A stretch of DNA of 64,000 nucleotides, from NCBI GenBank assembly GCA_028023455.1, contig JAQFVV010006306.1:1889001-1953000 (forward strand), read 5' to 3'. Shown one piece after another: positions 46,818 to 58,800 of this stretch. Under the pieces are notes generated by a model. That model had not been told where the DNA came from. It searched no databases and saw only the letters and a list, made by a program, of their open reading frames with translations. Origin of the DNA: Epiperipatus broadwayi. Its lineage: Eukaryota; Onychophora; Udeonychophora; Euonychophora; Peripatidae. Both the position numbers and the translations under genes were made by a program. Numbering within the stretch: position 1 is the stretch's first letter; each line of letters begins with the position of its first letter.

Positions 46818-49800
46818 GTATCTTAATTATATTTAGATATTACTGTATAGTTTTGTCTTATTTACTATTATAAATTTGTTGTTGTATATCCTTTTATAAA
46901 TATATTTGTTTTTTTTTTTAAGTGAACGGGATTTTTTATTTATTGTAGAGCTTTGTTAAATAACGTTTATTATTATTATTTTTAGTCATTAGTACGTATA
47001 TGTAAATACAGATAAGCTAATTATGCTGTGACAACAAGTGTGTTTATAGATTGTTTTATGGTATCACTTCAGTAATTTATTATAAAATGAAAGTATTTAT
47101 AATATCATTTGAAATTAATTTTGTTATATACATATGTTATTTGAATGATTATTGGTAGCAAATCCAATAAGTTGCGAGTACTTACACATATAAAAATAAA
47201 TTCATTAATATAGCACAGTACCTATATCGTAAATAAAAAAAATCAAAATAGCGTAAAATTTTAAAACAATATAGATAAAATAATAAATAAACGAACATGC
47301 AGAGACTTTCCATATGTCATTTCAATAAGTTCAATACTATTCAGTGCCAGATTAAACAAGACAAATGCCTAAGGCCCGTAATTAGGAGGGGTCCGGTTTC
47401 AGTAAAAAAAAAAATTCGATTTTAATACTGAATGGTTTGCCTTTAATCTAATTTATTATTAATGATATTTATAAATTTACTTAGATTTATTGATTCTCTT
47501 TTTCCTTAGGTGAAGTTATTAATATTACAGATTAAAATCTTGGTGTTCAGTTTTTTAAATTGAATAAATTATATTTATGTCAAAATCTATTAACTTGAGA
47601 AATTTAAAAATATTAATTTTATTTTATATTAAGTATTTTTTAATTATTTTTTTCTTTTAAAAACAATTTCCTTATTTGGAAAACCACAACTGGGTCCCCC
47701 CTAAAGTTTTCTCTTACCAATAATTAATATTATCAAAAAGTGACAAAAAAAAACCCTTAATTTATCTGTAAAAATTAAAACAGGCAAAACTCTCCCCTAA
47801 AGTTTTCTCTTACCAATAATTAATATTAGGAAAAAGTGACAAAAAAAACCCTAATTTATCTGTAAAAATTAAAACAGGCAAAACTCTCATACAGTAGTGC
47901 CACTCAGTGCCAGCCAGAGTAATCAATGGATGCCAGAGGGCTTGTACAATAAAATCCCCATCTAGTGCCTACTCATCCAATAACCCCAGACTAGTTTCTG
48001 GCTTGTGGCCTTCGTCAATGAGGAGCCTTGGATCTGAGAGCACTGTACCTAGAATCTTAGGATTCATTATTCTGCCTGGCACTGAGTGGCACTACTGTAT
48101 GGAGTGTTTTGCCTATTTTAATAACAGTTATGAGCAAGCATAAGAAATGATCATGTGAATCTGTAAAAATGTGAGTAGCAAATTATATAATACCATCGTG
48201 CACGTGTTTTACCACAAATTTCCTTTCTATTTTATTTTTTTATCATTTCAAAAAAGAAAAGCAGAAAAAAGAGAAAGCAAAGTTAAAGCAGCAAGATAAA
48301 TTGTTTAAGTATTTTAAAGACATACCAATAAATGAAGAGAAAAAAGTTGAAGATCTGGATCTGTGTATAATAGAAGAGAAACTAGAAAAAGAAGAAAACA
48401 GAAATGAAGATGAATAACAAAATGAATTGTTAAAAGTATTATGTGAAAAAAATAATGAACATCAACAACATCTATCAATAAAGAAAAAGAAGTTGAAGAA
48501 TATCTAGATCAGCTTATGACAGAAAGGAAAGAAGACAACAAAAGTGAATATAAACAATAATGTTTAAAAAAATGTTAAATTGTGATAGATGTATGTGTAA
48601 AACCCATTTTCATCCATTGTGCAAGATTTCATAATTAAAAATAAACTGCTGTCAAACGTGTTTAGTAAATACATCTAAAGTAAATTTTTACTAGATCGTT
48701 AAACATAGACATATTTTATTGTACAAAAGAAAATGGTGAAACAAATGAAGGAGAATGGTTGATTTACAGTAATAACAATAAACTAATTATTATATATATG
48801 AACTTTTTTCTTTCATTAAGACAATTTTTATTGAAGGCTATGGAGATTGGAAAAATATGAAAGTAACAGTTGAACAACATGAACGTTGGAGCACAAGAAC
48901 TCCATAGCAGCGTTCATAGCAAGAAGTTCTATACACTGTTCGTATTGATACAGACATTGAAACTTTTTTTTCAGAACAAAGAATATTGGAGGTATTTCAA
49001 AGAGTGATTACAACTATAAAATTTTTAGGGAAACATCCACTTGCATTTCATGACGAAAATGAATGTTTAGCATTATCTACCAGATCTAGTGGAAATTATA
49101 TTGGGCGTTGGAATTTCTAGCTAAATTTGATGAATTTTTAGTATCTACTATATAAAAATATTGTTCAAAAGGAAATGTAAATTATTTAACATCAAAATTC
49201 GTGATTTAAAACTGATGTTAAGAAATGAAAGTACTATGCCATAATTGTTGATTCCATATCTAATATGATGCATATTGATCAACTTATTATTATATTGCGC
49301 TACTTGTTAGATATTGTTCAATGTATAGAATGTTTATTTGGCTTATCTATATTCGTATACTGGTACATCATTGGAATCCAGAATTTTAATTTTGTTTGAT
49401 ATAAATATTAAAGTTAGTGGAGGTCAAAGTTACAATAATGCAGCAAACAAATCTGGTCAGTATAAACGTCTGCAAGCCAGAATTAAACAGCTTAATGAAA
49501 CAGCACATTATATGCCTTACGCAGTAATTTAATTGGAAATATCGCTGCTCAATATTGTCTGTAACTTAAATTATATTTTAATTTAGCAGAAAGAATTTAT
49601 GTATTTCTTCCTGCATCACCTAGCTGTCGGAACTAAATTTTTTAAAAATGAGATACATTTTACTGTTAAGAGAAGCTGTTATACTAGGTGTCAGATGCAA
49701 TAAGAGCAATCCGAATTGGATATAGTGAAATAAAAACATTGCATCTTCTTTTCCTAATATGAAATATTGTTTAAAATTTACTTACCCATGCCTGTTAGTA

Positions 49801-52800
49801 ATGCAACAGGGGATAGATCTTTCTCTGTTTTAAACTATTGAACAACTAGATTTCAAAGTTATTGATAAATTTTTTGAAATGAAAATCCGAAAATGATAAA
49901 TTTTTAAAGGCTGATTGATGACTATAATTATATATATTTTTGTATATACCACAAACTTATTTATTAGACAGTTATTATATTGTATTAGTATTTGTATTCT
50001 CTATTATTAATAAAAAATTTAAGTGACATTATTTAAGATTTTTTTAGAAACAACTTACATAAACGGGGTTCCAATTTAAATTTTGTCTAAAGCCCGCTAG
50101 AGGTTTAATCCGTGCTGGGATAGCATCTTTATCATATATTATAGACTTCTGCAGCAAAATGGTTAAATTGTGAACCAGTAGTCCAGAATTATATTCGATT
50201 TGTTTCATATTAATTTTATGTTGATTGTATGAAATATCCATATTTGTCTATAGACAAATAGTATCTTAGTTTAGTTACTGTTTAACACAAGGTATTATTC
50301 AATTGAGCAAATTTTTTTTATTTTGCTCAACTGTGAAGCTGTGTAGGAATCTTCTGAATTTGCTACTACACTATTTTAAACTTCATTTTTCAATGATGGT
50401 AGATATGAACATTGTGTGATTCAGTAAAGATATCTGCTAGTCATTTAGTGAGTGTAATATTTTTTCTTATAATGAAAATTAAAGAGTTTATAATATTATT
50501 GCTTAAGATCTTCGTAAAGAAATATAAATAATTAATTTGTAAGTCATAGTAAATGGTTTTTTTTAAAAATGATTAATTGAAATTAAATTGAAAGGTTGCA
50601 AACCTTTCACGCTTATTATAATACTTGTCTGACAGCCAATCAGATGTTATGATGGCTTTCTGAATAATGATCAAACAGCCATCATAACATCTGATTGGCT
50701 GTCAGACAAGTATTATAATAAGCGCGAAAGGTTTGCAGCCTTTCAATTTAATTTCAACTAACTATCTGCACTTTATATAAAATAAAAATGATTAATATTT
50801 TACAAATATAATAATATGGATATAGTGCAGCATTTCATTTTCAGATTCATATTCTAGACCAATCTGGATTGAATATAATAGGAAAAAAATGTCACAGGAA
50901 AAATGTTATCTTCTTACTCATATTTATTTTTTATATAAATTCCATTGCATTCCATACACTTTAGATTATTATTTGTTGATATTTTAATTAATATAGAATC
51001 TACTATCACGTGGACATATGAAAGGACATTGGATTAGAAAAATGAAAATAATGAATGATAACAGATTTTCCCAAAATACTTTATCATGAATTTTAGTAAC
51101 CTAATTTTTTTGGGAGACACAGATGAAATTTTTATTCTACAGATCATTTCAAAAATAGTTTAAAGAAATGCCATAATGATTGTTTTCATTAGTTAGGTAA
51201 GGCTGAAGATAGAATGTAATGGAGCATTGCAATTAGGTAACATTAGATAGTTTGCTTTAGAACAAGTTAAGATATTCAAGATATCAGGTAAACTAAAAGG
51301 TTAATATGATTATTAGTAATAGTAGAGAAAATGTATATGTATAAAGTTTTGTAAAATAAAAAGTTTTAAAATAGGATAAAAAGTTAAAGAAATTGATAAT
51401 AGAGGGAGTTATATCAAAAGAGTATATGAAAAAGAGGCCAAGGATTTTGGAAAAAAAAGTCAGTTATAAATTTAAAAAGAAAGTTACACAAAAGGTGAAT
51501 AAAATAAATAGGTAAATTATAAAAGAGAATAAAGATAGGAATAAAAATGATTAATAAAAGAATAAGTATAGATAAATAATAAAATGGAAGGAAAGGAGTT
51601 AGACTTATAGGTATTAAAAGTAAAATAAAAAGGTGATAAAAATAGAGAGTAATGTAGAATGATAGATGGGGAAAAAAGGTAAAAAATAAAAGGAAAGTAG
51701 AAATAGTAAAGAAATAATGAGAAAATAATAATAAGGGAAGTAAAGTAAAAGTATAGGGTTAAAAATAAAATATGAATAATAATGTAAAATATATATTTTT
51801 ATATGTATAGAGAATAATGGTTATATGTTTAAATGTTGTAGCTCTGGTGAAAACTGCAGGACAGTCAAAACTGTTACAAATTAAAGGAATTATATAAAAA
51901 GTTTGCATTAGAGTGTATATGTGGAGATTTATAAAAAGTAATACATATGACCATATTAGTTTATATAGTCGTCACAAAAGTCATTTTTAATTTCTTTTTC
52001 CTATCCAGAATTAGAATGATGTTGATAGTATTTACATACATTGATATATGTTATAATAAAATACCTATGCCTTTTTTAAAAAATGTTATTTTGTTTATGT
52101 TATATAAACACAAACATACTGACTATATCAATTAGTTAAATATCAATCAATCAATAGTATTCTGTCCCATGGCTAGGTCCAGAGAGCAGTCACATGACTA
52201 ATTCATTTATTTCTCCACTCTGTTCTCTTCGTTGCCCAATTCCATGTAATTCTTCTATTCAGAAATATTTTTCCATCCTTTCTTGTTTCCACTCATCATT
52301 CCCTCCAAAACAGCCTTCATAAAACTATACTTTCTTCTTAATATATGTCCAATCCAGTTTCTAATTTTTCCTCAGTCAATTTCTTTTTTCATTTACTTTT
52401 TTCAAAACTTAAGTCACATATTATTTTATTCATCTAAGTGATTTTTCCATCCTTCTCCACGATCACATTTAGCATTCAATCTGTTCCTAATTTTATTTTT
52501 CTGTGTCCATATTTCACAATCATACAATAGTATACTCCACACCTTTAATCTTTTTCTTAATTGTCTCATCAAAAGTTCACAAAATATTTTCTTATCCTTA
52601 AATAAATGTCTCCTTTACCAATGCTATTCTTCTCGTCACTTCATTTTCACGTCTTCCATCCTCACTCAATCAACTACCCAAATATCTAAATCCCTTTATG
52701 TACTGAACTTTATTATTATGGATTTCAACTTTCAGTCTTTTTGCACTCCTCCCTATACATAAACTCTTAGTCTTCTCAGTTTTAGTCTTCATTCCATAAT

Positions 52801-55800
52801 TTTATATATCCTTCCTCCAATTTACTCAACATATTCTGAAGACACTGTTCATCCTCGCTATAAGAGCCATATCATCTGCAAATCTTATACATTTTATTAT
52901 TCTACCTCCAATATTTGCTTTTCCACAGTCTAAATAATTATTTAATATGTCTTCTAAATAAATATTAAAAAAAGCAGGTGACATACTGTATTTTTGCCAA
53001 CTCCCTTTTCTATATTTACTTCATCAGTACCATTATTCTCCATTCTAATTCCTATTCTTTGACCAGAATACATATTCCAAATAAATCTTCTCTCTTCCAA
53101 AATGCTCCTTTTTTTAAGAGAAGTTTATTCCCAATTACTGTAATCAAATGCTTTTTCCAAATCCACAAAATATATACCAATTCCTTTATCTTTTTCAATA
53201 TATCTCCCTGCAATTGTTTTAGCAACACTAATAGCATCTCATGTACTTTTCCTCTCAGAAAACCAAGCTGTTCTCCAATATAATTTACTTTTTCATAAAT
53301 TTTTTAAGTTAAAATCCTCAATAAATATTAGAAGCATGAGATAACAAACTTATTGTCCTGTACTTTTCACATTTAACAGATTTCTTCTTTTTAGCAATTG
53401 GAATCATTATAGTCCTCAAAAAATCTTCAGGCCAAACTCCGCTGTTATATATCCAAATTGTGAAGTCCAGCTATTTCCTTCATAGTAAATGCTCCTATTT
53501 CTTTTAAAAGTTTTATAGGCATTGTGTTAAATCCAACAGCTTTACCATTCTTATTTTCAAATCCATATCCATCTATTTAATATATCATTGCTATCAGTTT
53601 TTCTCTTTTCATTCTTATTTGCAATTTCACTTCCTAACTATTTTTTTCCCTCTAAGTCTATCAAATACCAGATCATATTTTTTCACCTGTTAAAGCATTT
53701 TTATCTCTACATTCTTGTTCCAACCATTTTTCTTTTGCTAAATCTGTTTCTCTTCCTAACTCATTATTAATTTTTGTATATGCACTTTGCCCTTCCTCAG
53801 TATTGACATTCTACCATCTTTCCCATACTTCCAGCTTTTACAGTACCCTTTCCATTATCTAAGATCATTTAGCTTTCTTTAATCAGATAGTGCCTATTTC
53901 ATTTTATGCTGTTTTTAATAATCCTATACTCAACACTTACCAGAACCATTAATATATTTCTCATCTTTATCAATTTTTTATTATTATATTTTTAAATATT
54001 AAGCTAAATTTTCCTTTCTACATTTCTCTCAGTGTATCTAAGTTCTATCTTACATATCTTTTCCCTTTTTTTAATTCTTTTTAAACTCAACTTTAATTTA
54101 ACCAAATTATGATCGTAGTTTATATTGTCACCAAGCAAAGCATACAAACCCTTAATAACATTCTTATATCTATCCAGAATCAATATATAATCAATTTGAT
54201 AATATTTTCTATCACATGTAGTTTTCAATAAATACAATCTTTTTATATGATTTTTTAAAACAAATATTTGCAATCACAAACCCATTCTTATAAAATTGTA
54301 CAAGTCAGCTACTTCCTTCATTTCTTTTTCCAATGCCATAATTGCCAACAATTTTTTCTTCCTTACCTTTCTCCACAACAGCACTTCAGTCACCCAATAG
54401 CAATATATATTCATTTTTCATCTCGTGCATAATTTCCTCTATCTTTTTATATATTCTCATCAATTTCAATATCATTGTGACTGGTAATTAGCATATAAAC
54501 TTGTACGAGCACAAAATCCCTAGGACTTGTAATAATTCTCATCATCATTAGGCTATTGTCAATACAATCTACTGTTGCCATGCTTTTTCAAATTTTTTTT
54601 CCAACAGCAACACCAACTCCATTAACTGGTCTTGTCACAACCAGAATAAAATAATTTAACATCTCCATCTTACTTCCTCACATTCCTCCCATCTCATTTC
54701 ACTTAATATTATATCATCGATATTATTTATACACATTTCCCTTTTCAAATTTTCCAATTTCCTAATTCTTCTCAATGATCTAACATTCCTTGTATCAACT
54801 GTCACTATTTCTTTTATCAATGAATGAACTTTATGAGGATTTTGCAGGTTTACGACCTGATTAGCTTCATGTCTACTCCTTCCGGGCAATACACCAAAGC
54901 TATTTTTAGCTAAGGTCTTAACGCCCATTCATAATTAAACAAGGGAATTTTAAGGCAAAATATTTCCCATTGTTTTATTTGCTATCAATAATCTTTCTAA
55001 CAGGCATAATATGCTAGTCAAATCTCATATGATCATTCATTTACATCTGCCTCACCATTGTCACCTATAGTTGATCTTCATCCGCTGACATAGGAATTGT
55101 GTTATGTTATAGAATTAAACAGCCATTGTCTCCTTTCAATGTTTTTTCATTGTCAGTGACTATCTGTACCCTTGGACTACTCTGAATGGCATAGGACCCG
55201 TGTCCTGAAATCCAATCTGGTAGTTAAATACTCTGTATATTCACTAATTATAAAATGGTGTTATGATAGTAATGTCCATCAGAAACTATTATTTTAGTAT
55301 TTTCAAAATAAATCTTCAAAAATTTATTACTTTATAATAGTATTATCACATGATTTGAAGAGCAAATTTGCTTTGGATTGTATGCTGACTGAACATAAAA
55401 GGTTGTCACGAAGAAGAAAATATTGTTTAATTCAACTAAGTTTATTTACATTAATGTTAATTCACCTACTCAATAATCCAAATGGAAGTCAATCTCCGAT
55501 AATGCGCTATTTCTTAAATATTATAAATCTCTGTGCATACTCCCGCCGATAAAAATTTAAAAAACTTAAGTGATTCACTTAAGTTTTTTTTAATTCTTAT
55601 CGGTGGGAGGCTGCTCAGAGATTTATAATATTTAAGAAGTAGCTCATTATCGGAGATTGACTTCCATTTGAATAATTTCAAAGTTTTCAGCGCTTTATAA
55701 TAATAGGTCTACTCAATAATCATATATTGTTATATCTCTTTCAGTTAAGATATTTTGTAGTTAACATTTTTTGTGATAAAGTTAATTAAAAAATGATATG

Positions 55801-58800
55801 AAATTGAAAAATCAGGTATTTCAAAAAGTACAAAGAGGATATAAAAATCTAGATTTTTATATAAATAAATCTGACATTGAGGTTTTTCCTTTTGATATCA
55901 TTAATGAACTTAATGTAGATGAATTTCCCTTGATCCAGACCCAAATGTTATTTGTGAAAGGTAGAAAAGCTATACAATTAGAAATCTGACTTTGCTGTTT
56001 TTTCTTTTGACATCAATAGTGAATTTAACGTAGATAAATGTCATTTATGAAGGATAGAAAAGCTATGCAATTTAGAATCCATTCTAATATTGAAAAATTA
56101 GACTACAAAATGCATTCTTTATTGAAAAATCTTTTTATCAAATCGGTTCAACAACTAATTTTATTATATACACCAATTGTTGGTGGCAGTTCAAAGAATA
56201 CACATTGAGTTTTGTCATTGTAACTCATTTTATTTTTATTGAGTTATTAATGAGTCTGTTCAATGATAATGGGCATCTGAAACCAATGTGAACATCTTTG
56301 TTTAGAATTGATTTCAATTTTTGAGTGCATATTGGGGATGAATGGCATGTCGATCCTTGGTTTAATGTTCGGAGTTCTATTGTATTTGGGTCTATAGTTG
56401 AATTTCTTAATATATCTATCAACCATGATAGCAGAGTTTAATTATACATATACAGTAAAAAGCCTAATATCAAAACTGAGATAGATTTTCTTGTACCTAC
56501 ACACTCTTTAAGAGAATTCCATGTTTCATTAATATAATAATTTTGAATAGTGAGGATTTTGATGTTTAATAACTACGGAAATTTTAGCATGGATAGTAAG
56601 TGCTTCTAAAAAAAACTTCAAATTTATTAAGAATATGATTGGGATAGGTCATATTTTTAAATGCAATTATTTTTTTTTAATTTTGAAGTATAAGTGCTCA
56701 GATTTCTTTTGCTTTTTGGATGGAATATAGTCTTGATAAGATTGTTTTAATCATGGTTATATCTAAGTTTATTTTTAGTGATTTTTCTGCCTGGTGGTCA
56801 TTCTATAAATTTTGCAGCATTGATATCAGTATCAGAAACTTTGAGCCAACATTTATTCCTGTCAATACATCTATTAAAATCACAAAGAACAATTTGATTG
56901 TTTTGAAGTAGTATTGGTATAATAATGTTATTCAGCAGGGAGTTAATCCTCCTTTATAATTCTGAATGTAACCTGAGCAGTATTAAAATGAGCACAGTTA
57001 CCATTTAATATAAGTTGTAATATTTTTCATTAATACACATATATAGGAATTCTTAGACTAGAAAATACAAAATTGCGAATCCTACATTATGCGTTTTCTG
57101 CCCCCCCCCCCTCCAAAAAAAAAAAAGGCTTTTGCCTATCAGTCAAACTTTCTAGATTTATTTCATCAAGAGTAGCTATTTGAATTTTAAATTTTGAAAG
57201 CTTAGCTACACATGGTATCTTCATTTTAGATCTTGAAGGAGTTCATTTCAAATAAAATTGGCACATTCTATACACTTATATTTAAGAAAAAAATAGAATT
57301 AATATATATAACTTTATTATTCTTTTTACTTATCTCCATTAATGTTACTGAATTTTTATTATTGCTTATGCTTTAATGGTTTGATATGCAGCCATAACAA
57401 TTAGCTATTTTTAGAATATACTCTCCATACAAGCCAGAGTAATCAATGGATGCCCGAAGGCTTGTACGTAAAATCCCTATCTAGTGCCTGTCGTCCAATA
57501 TCTCCAGACTAGTTTCTAGCTTGTGACCTTCATCAGTGAAGAGCCTTGGATCTGAGAGCACTGTACCTAGATCGTAGGATCTAATGCAACCCTCCAGGAG
57601 TCACCTTTTATCTCTACTTAACTACAAACTATCAGTCTAAAATTGAAAACACAATATTTTCACTCCAAGCTCATTAGCTTATATAGCTATATAGGTCTGA
57701 ACTCAGTTCAGTACCTATACATTTTGGTGTCTTTGATTCTTTGAAAACTATAGTCATCACTATCCCATTAGGCAGGATTGGTATTAAACCTCTAAACATC
57801 ACATGATCACATTTCTTATGCTTGCTCATAACTTATTAAAACGGGCAAAACTCTCCATACAGTAGTGCCACTCAGTACAAGCAAGATTAATCACTGGATG
57901 CCAGAAGGCTTGTGCATAAAATCCCTATCTAGTGCTTACTCATCCAATATCCTCAGACTAGTTTCTAGCTTTGTTTTATAGTTAAGTAGAGATAAAAGGT
58001 GGCTGCTGGAGGGTTGCATTAGATCTTAAGATCTAGGTGCAGTGCTCTCAGATCCAAGGCTCCTCACTGATGAAAACCACAAGGTAGAAACTAGTCTGGG
58101 GATATTGGAGGAGTAGGCATTAGATAGGGATTTTATGCACAAGCCTTCTGGCATCCATTGATTACTCTTGCTTACACTGAGTGGCACTATAGTATGGAGA
58201 GTTTTGCCTGTTTTAATAACAGTTATGAGCAAGCATAATAAATGGTGATCATGTGATGTTTAATGGTTTAATCTCTTCCCCTTCTATTATAGGCTGGGGG
58301 ATTTCTGAATAGGGTGACTTAAACATATATTTTTGCTAAGTTAAAACTATCAGCAAATTCTTTAGCAGTAACTCTCATTATTGACTGCATTGCCTCATGC
58401 AATGATCACAACGAGAAATTGCCAATCTCCTACTTCAGTCTCTATCACTGCGTTCCCAGCTTAATTAAAAGCTTGTGATTAAAAAAAATGTCTATGATTA
58501 GATAGTTGTGTGTGGAACTAAAGGGTAGAAATATGATTGTATAGATACAATTTCATTATCATAAGTAGTAAAGGGAAATGATTGTTGGCATCAAAAGCTC
58601 TGATTACCAGGCCTTTTTTTTTTTTACTGGCTTAAGTGACTGAAGACAGTTAGGTGGAAGAGTATAGGGAGAATACAGAAAGGATTCTTAGTATCCGAAT
58701 AGCACCTAATTTTTGATGAACCAATATTTTATTGAACTGGGCAGTGTATTGGCAATTAATTCTTAGATTATTCCACTATATGCCATCAAGAGACCAATCA

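Larger units (their letters stand above)
47342..50117 (+). mobile_element. hAT relic of the ZMYM1-like type
   Basis: Left end CAGTGCCAGATTAAACAAGA and right end, from 50117 inward, CAGCACGGATTAAACC are inverted ends; both subterminal regions carry AAGCCC/AAGGCCC-type blocks. The 8-bp flanks do not match, so the ends are accepted with caution. Inside is a decayed transposase and a Penelope-like insertion (47870-48158). Confidence 0.65.
57421..58262. mobile_element. Penelope-like fold-back insertion with three ribozyme sites
   Basis: Left part: 1.2 reverse-oriented units from near end A (CTCTCCATACAAGCC), through end B at about 57795, into a second unit. That unit breaks off inside its hammerhead at about 57972. 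Right part: forward unit with an intact hammerhead, ending at end B (GTGATCATGTGATGTTTA). No clear target duplication. Confidence 0.8.

Noticed and set aside
53010-53040. CTGATGA on the minus strand
   Set aside because: It is coding sequence of the LINE (a TDEVNIEKG-type reverse transcriptase block), with no GAAA/helix III context.
57372-58268. TTTAATGGTTT on both sides of the Penelope copy as a target duplication
   Set aside because: The right copy is part of the element's own end-B consensus, and the left copy is 38 bp away from the insertion edge.
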